From a virus: DNA of 38,933 nt. The notes under the pieces were generated by a model that had not been told where the DNA came from, made no database searches, and saw nothing but the letters and a program-made list of their open reading frames with translations. Shown one piece after another: positions 1 through 8,254 of this stretch (position 1 is the first letter of the stretch; each line of letters starts with the position of its first letter). Both the position numbers and the translations under genes were made by a program. The stretch lies in IMG/VR virus record IMGVR_UViG_3300017709_000007, positions 1 to 38,933 of that record; one strand, given 5' to 3'.

Positions 1-813
1 ACTGTACCAGAAACGTTTACCACGGTTGACGGTGAAGGTGATATAATCTTTGCAATGAATGCTCGAGATACAAGCGGTGATGAGCATGCTGATGATAGTG
101 TATTAAATGCGTCAAATAATGAAGTAGATGAGTTTCCACATTTTCGCTCTAGATTTGATTTACCTGCCAATGATACTTGGTATCTGCTTGTAGGATTTCT
201 TCGACCTGAAGACAATACTACAACAACCACGTTATCTGATTCGTTTGGAGGAATGTATGATACAAGTGGAATCAGAGTAAATACTACAATCGACGAATAC
301 AAGTATCTTTCAGACGTAAACGGTTTAGGCATACGCGCCTTTATTTATGGCAATAGTAGAAATATAGGTGATGAAGTTGAAATATGGGGCCCACGTATTG
401 ATGTAGTTGACGGAAAAGAACCTTCAGTTCAAGAATTAATTTTCCCTACAATTGATTCTGATATTCTTTACAATATAAAGAGTAGACCTTCTTCTCAGGT
501 TGTTTACAAACTAAATAATTTTTCTACAGGAGTGTTTGGTTTTACGTATTCTTCTGAAATATTTTCTATTGTAGCAAATGATATTAATTACGATAATCAA
601 ACCAATTATAACGAAAACTTAAAATTTATTGACACTACGAATATAGGATCTTATTACGACGTTACAATATCAGATATGGTTAACGTTGAAGAATCTGGTT
701 ACGTGGCTCAAACCGGCGAGCGCAAACGAAATGTGGTCAGTTTTTCTGGAGGAACTAATCAAGAAGGAGGAGATCAATCTGGAGGAACTAATCAAGAAGG
801 AGGAGGATATTAA
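1..813 (+). CDS. 3' end of an unknown virion structural protein (5' cut by window)
   Basis: The reading frame is open from base 1, so the 270 residues seen are a C-terminal part and the first ATG at 55 need not be the true start. I do not recognise the family. The visible part looks beta-rich and extracellular in composition: many N, T, S, D and G residues, no membrane segment and few cysteines. It contains a W-Y-L-L-V-G-F stretch near residue 60. The last 25 residues are a Gly/Gln/Glu tail holding two copies of S-G-G-T-N-Q-E-G-G. In T4 order gene 7 would lie just upstream of gene 8, so a baseplate or fibre role is plausible. That is inference from position only. Confidence 0.6.
   Translation, partial: TVPETFTTVDGEGDIIFAMNARDTSGDEHADDSVLNASNNEVDEFPHFRSRFDLPANDTWYLLVGFLRPEDNTTTTTLSDSFGGMYDTSGIRVNTTIDEYKYLSDVNGLGIRAFIYGNSRNIGDEVEIWGPRIDVVDGKEPSVQELIFPTIDSDILYNIKSRPSSQVVYKLNNFSTGVFGFTYSSEIFSIVANDINYDNQTNYNENLKFIDTTNIGSYYDVTISDMVNVEESGYVAQTGERKRNVVSFSGGTNQEGGDQSGGTNQEGGGY
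745..805 (+). repeat. 28-nt direct repeat at the end of the first gene
   Basis: Bases 745-772 and 778-805 are identical, with a 33-base period. The repeat encodes the duplicated S-G-G-T-N-Q-E-G-G tail of the first protein. It also contains a GGAGG run, so the second copy provides the strong Shine-Dalgarno sequence (about 799-806) for the next ATG at 815. The duplication therefore placed a second SD-like copy inside the coding end. Confidence 0.85.
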
Positions 814-814
814 T

Positions 815-1201
815 ATGAGTTATCAGAAAAGACTTTTGGGACAACAATTAGGAGCATACGTTTATAAAGATCCGCGGATTGTTATAGCTAATCACGACCT
901 CGCAGAAGTTTCTGGAACATTTTGGACTACGGACCGTACTTCTACAGAAGGTCAAACAAAGACTGCTATAATACTCACTTTTCCAGCTGGTGAATCTTCA
1001 CAAGAAATTTTCTGGGGTGATGGGTCGAGTTCAGAAACGTTTAGTAGTGGCGCTAGTTTATCACACACCTGGCCTGCATCACTTGCGCTCGGCGCTGGTG
1101 AATCTTTATTCACGTCAGGCGCATTGACGCACACAACCAACAAATATATGAATGGAAATTATGTAAGAGGTTCTTCAAATTTTTATGCGAAACTTATATA
1201 A
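815..1201 (+). CDS. small structural protein with WGDG motif (unknown)
   Basis: This gene encodes 128 residues. The frame is open upstream to 686, but ATG 815 is preferred. It lies one base after the upstream stop codon and has an AGGAGG-type ribosome site 8-10 bases before it, whereas the upstream part only reads the neighbour's Gly-rich tail out of frame. Residues 65-90 hold F-W-G-D-G followed about 17 residues later by S-H-T-W. This spacing resembles the D-W-G-D-G to H-x-Y pair of PKD-like beta sandwiches, also seen in the 861-residue protein at 24176. The position between an unknown structural gene and gene 8 suggests a baseplate or fibre-attachment part. The function is unknown and the PKD link is tentative. 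Confidence 0.75.
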   Translation: MSYQKRLLGQQLGAYVYKDPRIVIANHDLAEVSGTFWTTDRTSTEGQTKTAIILTFPAGESSQEIFWGDGSSSETFSSGASLSHTWPASLALGAGESLFTSGALTHTTNKYMNGNYVRGSSNFYAKLI

Positions 1202-1204
1202 ATA
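1197..1204 (+). promoter_or_regulatory. late promoter box for gp8
   Basis: An exact TATAAATA match to the T4-family late promoter overlaps the stop codon of the upstream gene. A start about 6 bases downstream would give an approximately 35-base leader before the gp8 ATG at 1245, with a purine run (AGAAAG, 1232-1237) as the likely ribosome site. Confidence 0.7.
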
Positions 1205-1244
1205 AAACTATTAACAATACAACTAATTTTTAGAAAGAAAAACA

Positions 1245-2816
1245 ATGGCAGCAATTATTACAGATGATTTTAGACGGAATTCAACGGCGTTTTTGTTGAA
1301 AGATATCACAGATCAAAACACAGGAGCTACAGATTCAGCTAACGATTCTGGATCTGATTTTGAGTATTTTATTGGGATAGGCAAATCAGATGCATGGGAT
1401 AACGATGCAATAGGTAATGATGAAACTAATCAAAACTTCTCAACGCCTTTGCCTACTGGAAGCGTAATTGAATCGAAAGAAGTTATTGATAACTTGATTG
1501 GTGCTATTGCAGTTGATACTAGTGAGGCGTATAACATTATACCTCGTGTCGATTGGTCTGCAAACCGTAGATATAAACGTTGGAATGAAAATGATCCTAC
1601 AATGTTTGATGTTAGCACAGCGGGTGGTAATACGTATTATCCTTGTTACGCGATATACGACAATAGAATTTATATCTGTTTAGATAACAACTCCGACGCT
1701 GGATTTATTGCAGGTGAATACGTGCCCGGTCTATCTACTAATTCCCCAAAAACTGTGTCAGGTGGAACATCTACAAGCTCAGCTACTCGTACACCAGAAG
1801 GTCCATTTAGTGATGGATATATTTGGGCCTATTGCGCGGATTTAAATATAAGCTCTAAGTTCAATACTGATCAATTTGTTTCTATTTCATCAACTGCGAC
1901 AGGAACTGCGACAGACGCTACAACAGCGAGTGGCGGTATGGTATACGGATTTGAAATTTTAGATCCTGGAAGTGGAATTAGTGGAACTGCTTTTAAATTG
2001 CTTTTAAATGACAATGATGGCACTGCAAATGAAATAGCTCTTACAGTCGATAATAGCGGAGCTAGCAGCTCAGCAGCTGGAGTTGTCATGGACTTGTACT
2101 CAAATGCTACTCAGTTCAAAGGAAATACTAATGGCACCGTTAGAGCATCTGTTGTACCAGCAGCTGGTACAACTGCCACTGTTCTTCCCGTGATTCGACC
2201 ATTAGTTGCGCCTATCCTTGGATTTGGTCATACACCAACTGCTGATCTTCCTGCATTTTATGCAGGCCTTGCGGTAAATTATAATGGTGATGTTAAAGGA
2301 GAATTACCGACAGATATTTCATATCGTCAAATTTCTCTTTTAAGAAATCCTACTCGCACAGAAGATGATACTTCGGCGGCCGCTATCGCAGCTGCGGCGG
2401 CCGGTGATGGTAATTATGGTGTCAAAGAAGTTTATAATACACTTCGCAAATTACAATTTGCAAATACCGCAAATATTTCTGGTCTTTCTGCTGGTGATAT
2501 TATTACGCAAGTTATTTCTACGGCGCAGACTACGGCCGGCATCACTGTGGCTGCTAAAGCATTTGTTGACTACGTGGATGAGACGAATGATTGCATATAT
2601 TTTCACCAAAATGAAAGCAGTTTAATTAATCAACACGAATTTACTGCAACAGGAGAAGTTACGCTCGGCGCTTCAAGCACTGCAGTGCCTTATACTGGAC
2701 TTGTTGAACCAGAGTATACGTCTTATACCGGCGAAGTATATTTTCTAGAAAACAGAAAACCTATTCGAAGAGCATCTGCTCAAGAAGAGGAAATTAAATT
2801 AGTAATACAGTTCTAA
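1245..2816 (+). CDS. gp8: baseplate wedge subunit gp8
   Basis: This is the T4 gp8-type baseplate wedge protein, which in T4 is a dimer joining gp10, gp7 and gp6 in each wedge. Recalled T4 gp8 landmarks appear in order: F-I-G-I-G-K-S-D-A-W (residues 42-51), P-L-P-T-G-S-V, I-I-P-R-V-D-W (about 98-104), T-P-E-G...D-G-Y-I-W (about 183-196), Y-R-Q-I-S-L-L-R-N-P (about 360) and G-E-V-Y-F-L-E-N-R-K-P-I near the C-terminus. At 523 residues it is much longer than T4 gp8 (334). The extra length lies mainly at residues 215-330 and 385-480, both Ala/Thr/Gly-rich and probably added surface domains. It has a late promoter at 1197, a purine-rich ribosome site, and ends 3 bases before the next gene. Confidence 0.88.
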   Translation: MAAIITDDFRRNSTAFLLKDITDQNTGATDSANDSGSDFEYFIGIGKSDAWDNDAIGNDETNQNFSTPLPTGSVIESKEVIDNLIGAIAVDTSEAYNIIPRVDWSANRRYKRWNENDPTMFDVSTAGGNTYYPCYAIYDNRIYICLDNNSDAGFIAGEYVPGLSTNSPKTVSGGTSTSSATRTPEGPFSDGYIWAYCADLNISSKFNTDQFVSISSTATGTATDATTASGGMVYGFEILDPGSGISGTAFKLLLNDNDGTANEIALTVDNSGASSSAAGVVMDLYSNATQFKGNTNGTVRASVVPAAGTTATVLPVIRPLVAPILGFGHTPTADLPAFYAGLAVNYNGDVKGELPTDISYRQISLLRNPTRTEDDTSAAAIAAAAAGDGNYGVKEVYNTLRKLQFANTANISGLSAGDIITQVISTAQTTAGITVAAKAFVDYVDETNDCIYFHQNESSLINQHEFTATGEVTLGASSTAVPYTGLVEPEYTSYTGEVYFLENRKPIRRASAQEEEIKLVIQF

Positions 2817-2819
2817 ACT

Positions 2820-5800
2820 ATGTCTATTAAAGCTTATGATGGTAAGCCTTATAATGATGATTTTAATACATCATCATTAGAAGGAAAAAACTACTTGCGT
2901 ATTTTATTCAAGCCTGGACTAAGCGTTCAAGTTCGCGAATTGAATCAAATGCAGTCTATGCTGCAATCTCAAATTGATAAATTTGGAAAAAGCGTTTATA
3001 AAGAAGGGGCTATTTTAGACGGAAGTACCTACTTCACCGACAACACCGATTTTATTGATGTAACACTCTTACCCACGCCTGCACCCCTGCTGATGTCAAA
3101 TTTGGATTTAACAAATGGTGTGATTCTTCGTGTTACTGGGGCTGATAATTTCGATATATCTGCTGAAATCTATGCGCATCAAATTCTTTCAACCGCTACA
3201 AATTCTGTAAGATTTTTTATACGTTATAGCTCTTCAGGAATAGATGCAGATAACGCGACCTCTTCGTCAACTAACACTGAAAGATTCGCGAGTAATGCTT
3301 CTTTAGCTTTAGCTACTGGTACTGGAATCACACTAGGCAGTGATAGTGTCATTACATCTGGTGGTGATTTTGGTGTAATGACAAACCGCGGCTACGCAGG
3401 ACGAATTACCACTGATGTTGGTGTATTCTTTGCTCGAGGGTCTTTTATATATAACGATTCTATAAAATACACGTTTATTGAAAAGCCTAATGCTAGCGAC
3501 ACTGTTGCTGATAAGGACTTTCAAATCACGGGTAAAGCTGTTTTTAGACTTGATGAGTCTGCAGTTGGTGCATTAACTGATACAACTCTTTATGATAACG
3601 CAGAAGGTACACCTAATACTGGAGCGCCGGGCGCTGATCGTTACACAGTTGCACTCGTACCTTTGTTTTTAACTGAACAAACTGAGCTTACAGGCATTGC
3701 AAACAACACATCTGTTTTAGCTTCTACAACGAGCGGCAGTGCACTTATTAATTATTTAGATCTTTTAGATGTTGACAGCAGTCAGTACATTGCACCTGCT
3801 CGAACTGAGTATTCGCAACTTGATTCTAAATTAGCAGTACGTACTTCAGAAGAAAGTGGTAACTACACAGTACGGCCTTTTAAAGTTTCTGTAAGAGAGC
3901 ACTTAAATGATGCTGCAGGAAACGGCGGAAGATATTTGTCGACTGATACTATTGTAGGTGACGAGGCAAAATACATTACTACAGTTGAACCTTCGGTTGC
4001 GTATGTAGACGGTTATCGTGTTCCTCTTGAAGAAACACTAGAAATTGCTGTTGATAAAGCACGGACTATTTCGCCAGCCGAAACAACATTTGGTTCTGCA
4101 AAGATTGGTAACTATATTGAAGTGAAAAATTTAGTTGGTCTACCCGATGTGGCCAACCCAAGTGAAACATACCAATTTTACAAGTATATCGATCCGAACG
4201 CGCCCGCCACTGGCCTGGAACTTTTTACTCCATCAGTTACTTGCAGAATCCGTTCAGTCGAAATCGGTGGAACCGTGAGTGAGGTGACCGCGGGCTCCGG
4301 AAATATATACCGCCTCTACATCTACGACTTGAGCGATGATATTCCACGTGATGCACTACAACTTACAGGAAGTGGCGCGGCGAGCGGTAAGAGTTTTGGT
4401 TGTACATTAATGGACACAGACGATTCTGCACCTACGCCAATTTTTGATTCTGCTAATAACAAGAATATAATCCCATTAGCTTACAACACAGTTCAATCTG
4501 TTTCAAAGGATTTAACAAGTACTCAAGCTTTTGAAAGTGAAGTTGTTATTCGCGGAGTTCAAACTGGTATTACTCCTACTGCTGCAGGGTCCGTTACGCT
4601 TAGTGTCAACGGTTTAACTGGTAAGACTAACACCGCAGGAAGATTTTTTAATGACTCAGATAACGCGTATGTTGTAATCAAAGAAAGTAACGGAAGTGCT
4701 GTAGCTGCAACCTTTACTTCACTCAGTGGAACGAACAATAGCAACGTTACACTTTCAAACTGTGGAAGTACTGCTGTCACTGTTATTGCTCCTGTAAAAC
4801 TTAAATTAGGACCTGGTGGTTTAACCTCTAAAACAAAGTCACTTCAAACACGTTCGACCGGAGCTACTGCTGGGGCTGATAATATGGTAGAAATTACTGC
4901 TTCTGATACAAGCGCTGCCGAACTTTTTGAACAAGTACAAAGCGCAGGAAGCGTTACAACAAATACTATTTTAGATTTAGATAACTATGACATTATAGAA
5001 ATTGATAAAGTAGTAGAAGATGATGGAACCGTGATTCCTTCTAGTCAATATGAACTAGATAATGGCCAACGCGATGGTCTTTATAAAGTTGGTAAAATCA
5101 AATATACTGGATCAACTGCGCGCACTGGTTTTAATGTAGATTACAAATATTTTACACACGGCCCTGGCGATTTCTTTGATGTGAGTTCTTATAGTATACC
5201 GTATGCCGACATTCCACAATACAAAGGCGATTATCTTTCAGACGTATTAGACTTTAGACCTAAGGACATTGCAGGAGCCGGTACATTAGCACTTGATCCA
5301 AATAGTCCTACTAAAGTAACTTTAAACTATTACCTTTCTCGTTTAGATAAAGTTGTAGTTAACAGTGTAGGAGATTTTAGTGTAATAAGTGGTGAGCCTG
5401 CTAATGATCCTGAGTCTCCTGCGTTGCCTGCAAATTCGATGGGCCTGAACAACATTTTTGTTCCTGCATATACACGTTCTGCAAAAGATATTCAACTGCG
5501 CTTGATTGATAATCGCAGATTTACAATGCGAGATATCGGTCGACTTGAGAAGCGTATTGAAAATCTTGAGTATTACACTTCATTGTCTTTACTTGAAAGA
5601 GAAGCAAACGGTAAACAAATTCTCGACGCAAACGGTGAAAGATTTAAGAACGGTATTCTTGTAGATAGCTTTCAAACACAAGGCATCGCTGATGTGCTTG
5701 ATCCAAAATTGAAAATATCATTTGACACTAGAAAAGGAGAGCTGCGGCCTCAATATACTCTTAACAATAATAGACTTCGATTTACGGGTGTGAATGGTCA

Positions 5801-8039
5801 AGATGATGCTATAACTTCTGGCAATGGAAACAATTCGACTCTTTTGAGTTTGCCATATACTCACGAACCTTTAGTTACTCAAGACACTGCAAGTATTGAT
5901 ATTAGTGTTAACCCTTATGATATTGCAACTTGGAATGGTGTAGTTGAATTATCTCCTGCAAGTGATGAATGGATCGAAACAGAATCGAGGCCTGTCGTGG
6001 TTTATAATATCAATGGTGGGCTTGATGCTCTCGCAAACTCTTTAAACGAGAGCGATGCTCTCGTTACTATGTCTGATGTTTGGGAAACACATAGCATCGG
6101 TAAAAAGATAGATCAAACTACTCGAAGACTGTCTGAGGCTGAAAAAGCGGCAGGCGGCTTTGGAGGCTCGCTGCCTGTTAGAGAAATTACGAAAACCTTT
6201 GAAACAACAGAAATGCGCGAAGGAATTAAAAACAAAGCAGTTGTAAATACAGTTGAAACAAATTTAGGTGATCGTGTTGTCGATGTAAGTTTTATACCGC
6301 TTATTCGTTCACGCAGAGTTTATTTCAAAGCGCAAATGCTAAAACCAAATACTCGTGTTTATGCTTTCTTTGATGGAATTAACGTAAGTCAATTTTGTAC
6401 TAAAGCCGCATTTGTAAAACACTCAGAAAATTCTACTGTTGATACATCTACGCTTAATGCTGCTGATCCATTGGCTACCTTAAGTGTATCACGGGTTGAG
6501 TTAGTGACTGATGGACAAGGCGATCTTGAAGGATTCTTTGTTATTCCAAAAAATGATACATTTGAATTTAATACTGGAGATCGTAGGTTTAGACTTACTG
6601 ATTCAGATACAAACTATCTAGCAAACACTACTACGTTTGCCCAAACTACGTATACTGCGAGTGGTTTATTACAAACCAAAGAAGCACAGATAGTTTCTAC
6701 ACAGCAAATACAAATCCAATCGACCGAAGAAAGAGTACAAGAACTTCGTCCAGGCATTCTTAAAACAACCAAACTCGAGTATTACGATCCTCTTGCGCAA
6801 TCATTTATGATTGGTGATATTAATACAGGCGTATACTCTACTAAAATAGATTTATACTTTAGGAAGCGTTCAGAGAACGTACCTTTAACAGTGCACCTAG
6901 TTACTGTCGAGAATGGCGTACCTACACAAAAAATTGTACCTTTCTCTAAAGTAACTAAAAAGGCTGACGACGGAGCTGGTAATCACGAAGTTTCTATTAG
7001 TGAAGATGCATCGGCCGCTACTACGTTTGAATTTGAATCTCCTGTTTATCTTTCAGCCGGTGTTGAATATGCAATTGTTGTAATGTCTAACTCACCTGAT
7101 TATCGTTTATGGATGTCAGAAGTTGGTGGAACTGACGCTACTACTGGTACAAGAATTTCGAAAAATACATACATGGGTGTATCGTTTAAATCGCAGAATG
7201 CTTCTACGTGGACGCCTGATCAGAATAAAGACTTTAAGATGAAGATTCATCGGGCCAAATATACTAACTTGAGTGGCTACACTTATCGCGTAGATCCAAT
7301 GCTTAATGCTAATGGTGATTCGATTGATTTCTCTACACTTCGTTTAATATCTCAGGAGTTAAACTTTGCTGAAACGAGTACTTCATATTCATTGCGCCTC
7401 GGATCTGCTGAAGATCACGTTATAAATCCTGAAGCTAATAAATATTTTGGTGAAGTAAAGACGATTACTGCTGCTCCATCAGGCTCAGGCGCTCCTGCGG
7501 TGACTCCAGCTGGAACTGAAGGTGCAGTTAATATTACACTTACAAGTACAAGTGATTACGTAAGTCCAGTTATTGATTTAGATCGGCTTTCATTATTATC
7601 TATTGATAATATCATAACAAACGAAATAACGGTTCAAACAACACCTGGCAATACCGACGCAGCATTGGCGACTGATACAGAATTAAGTGCTAATCATGGT
7701 GCAGCAACCGCGCGGTATATTACCCGCGAAGTCGAATTGAATAACGCTGCCGATCAGTTAAATGTAATAATGCTTGCGAATAAACCATCAGAACTAACTA
7801 ATATTAGAGTGTATGTACGAGTTAAGTCTACTGATACACGTATTCGGGATGTTGGATTCACGAAGGTTGAACCAAATGCACCTTTGTTAATTGACTCTAG
7901 TATTAATTTTGGAGAAGCTGAGTACTTATTTGAAAACACTGAACCTTTCACTTCTTTCCAAGTGAAGGTTGTATTTACGTCAGAAGATACAGCATTCGCT
8001 CCTCGTATCAAAGACTTTAGAGCAATTGCAACTATTTAA
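2820..8039 (+). CDS. DUF4815-family baseplate/virion structural protein, 1739 aa
   Basis: The N-terminus has the landmarks I associate with DUF4815 of T4-like marine phages: Y-N-D-D-F near residue 12, then Y-L-R-I-L-F-K-P-G-L-S-V-Q-V-R-E-L-N-Q-M, and K-S-V-Y-K-E-G-A-I-L. The rest is a very long, beta-rich, soluble chain. A short charged segment near residues 900-925 (R-D-I-G-R-L-E-K-R-I-E-N-L) could form a helix or coiled coil. A conserved-looking block Y-Y-D-P-L-A-Q-S-F lies around residue 1321. The gene sits where T4 has genes 9 and 10, so it probably contributes to the baseplate periphery and fibre attachment. This is position-based, because the family's exact role is not something I can assign. 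ATG 2820 follows the gp8 stop by 3 bases with no clear Shine-Dalgarno, suggesting coupled translation. Confidence 0.8.
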   Translation: MSIKAYDGKPYNDDFNTSSLEGKNYLRILFKPGLSVQVRELNQMQSMLQSQIDKFGKSVYKEGAILDGSTYFTDNTDFIDVTLLPTPAPLLMSNLDLTNGVILRVTGADNFDISAEIYAHQILSTATNSVRFFIRYSSSGIDADNATSSSTNTERFASNASLALATGTGITLGSDSVITSGGDFGVMTNRGYAGRITTDVGVFFARGSFIYNDSIKYTFIEKPNASDTVADKDFQITGKAVFRLDESAVGALTDTTLYDNAEGTPNTGAPGADRYTVALVPLFLTEQTELTGIANNTSVLASTTSGSALINYLDLLDVDSSQYIAPARTEYSQLDSKLAVRTSEESGNYTVRPFKVSVREHLNDAAGNGGRYLSTDTIVGDEAKYITTVEPSVAYVDGYRVPLEETLEIAVDKARTISPAETTFGSAKIGNYIEVKNLVGLPDVANPSETYQFYKYIDPNAPATGLELFTPSVTCRIRSVEIGGTVSEVTAGSGNIYRLYIYDLSDDIPRDALQLTGSGAASGKSFGCTLMDTDDSAPTPIFDSANNKNIIPLAYNTVQSVSKDLTSTQAFESEVVIRGVQTGITPTAAGSVTLSVNGLTGKTNTAGRFFNDSDNAYVVIKESNGSAVAATFTSLSGTNNSNVTLSNCGSTAVTVIAPVKLKLGPGGLTSKTKSLQTRSTGATAGADNMVEITASDTSAAELFEQVQSAGSVTTNTILDLDNYDIIEIDKVVEDDGTVIPSSQYELDNGQRDGLYKVGKIKYTGSTARTGFNVDYKYFTHGPGDFFDVSSYSIPYADIPQYKGDYLSDVLDFRPKDIAGAGTLALDPNSPTKVTLNYYLSRLDKVVVNSVGDFSVISGEPANDPESPALPANSMGLNNIFVPAYTRSAKDIQLRLIDNRRFTMRDIGRLEKRIENLEYYTSLSLLEREANGKQILDANGERFKNGILVDSFQTQGIADVLDPKLKISFDTRKGELRPQYTLNNNRLRFTGVNGQDDAITSGNGNNSTLLSLPYTHEPLVTQDTASIDISVNPYDIATWNGVVELSPASDEWIETESRPVVVYNINGGLDALANSLNESDALVTMSDVWETHSIGKKIDQTTRRLSEAEKAAGGFGGSLPVREITKTFETTEMREGIKNKAVVNTVETNLGDRVVDVSFIPLIRSRRVYFKAQMLKPNTRVYAFFDGINVSQFCTKAAFVKHSENSTVDTSTLNAADPLATLSVSRVELVTDGQGDLEGFFVIPKNDTFEFNTGDRRFRLTDSDTNYLANTTTFAQTTYTASGLLQTKEAQIVSTQQIQIQSTEERVQELRPGILKTTKLEYYDPLAQSFMIGDINTGVYSTKIDLYFRKRSENVPLTVHLVTVENGVPTQKIVPFSKVTKKADDGAGNHEVSISEDASAATTFEFESPVYLSAGVEYAIVVMSNSPDYRLWMSEVGGTDATTGTRISKNTYMGVSFKSQNASTWTPDQNKDFKMKIHRAKYTNLSGYTYRVDPMLNANGDSIDFSTLRLISQELNFAETSTSYSLRLGSAEDHVINPEANKYFGEVKTITAAPSGSGAPAVTPAGTEGAVNITLTSTSDYVSPVIDLDRLSLLSIDNIITNEITVQTTPGNTDAALATDTELSANHGAATARYITREVELNNAADQLNVIMLANKPSELTNIRVYVRVKSTDTRIRDVGFTKVEPNAPLLIDSSINFGEAEYLFENTEPFTSFQVKVVFTSEDTAFAPRIKDFRAIATI

Positions 8040-8040
8040 T

Positions 8041-8250
8041 ATGAAAAGACTTTTAGTAAAAGAAAATAAAAAATTAGAAAGAGATACTCATACTAAAGCA
8101 ATACTATCTAATGACTGTGATGGTTATAAAGCAGCAATAGCACGAAGATCTTTAAGAAAAGGTAAAGAAAAAGAATTTAACGAGTTAAAAAATAAAGTAG
8201 ATAATCTCACAACTCTTGTTGAAAAGCTTGTCGAAAAATTAGATAAATAG
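8041..8250 (+). CDS. small coiled-coil protein, 69 aa (unknown)
   Basis: ATG 8041 lies one base after the stop of the DUF4815 gene. The frame stays open back to 7969, but that part overlaps the neighbour, so 8041 is preferred. The protein is highly charged and Lys-rich. Its last 25 residues form a short leucine-zipper-like heptad run (L-K-N-K-V-D-N-L-T-T-L-V-E-K-L-V), suggesting oligomerisation. The middle has C-D-G-Y-K-A-A-I-A-R-R. I do not know a function. Its place between the baseplate gene and the first fibre gene suggests a small connector or assembly factor. The stop codon overlaps the late promoter box of the next gene. Confidence 0.75.
   Translation: MKRLLVKENKKLERDTHTKAILSNDCDGYKAAIARRSLRKGKEKEFNELKNKVDNLTTLVEKLVEKLDK
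8242..8249 (+). promoter_or_regulatory. late promoter box, 5 nt from the fibre gene ATG
   Basis: GATAAATA is a one-base variant of TATAAATA, fitting the NATAAATA late promoter form. It ends 5 bases before ATG 8255. Bases 8240-8260 are identical to 10247-10267 in front of the next fibre gene. No Shine-Dalgarno lies between the box and the ATG. Confidence 0.6.
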
Positions 8251-8254
8251 AATT

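Noticed and set aside
686-814. Upstream extension of the 128-residue gene to an ATG at 686
   Set aside because: It overlaps the upstream gene in another frame and encodes a low-complexity stretch made by the 28-base repeat. ATG 815 has the strong SD.
7437-7444. Internal NATAAATA matches, including 13120-13127, 23801-23808 and 34756-34763
   Set aside because: They lie inside genes without a suitable start codon in frame nearby. Such matches are expected in AT-rich DNA. No exact TATAAATA was seen inside a gene by eye.
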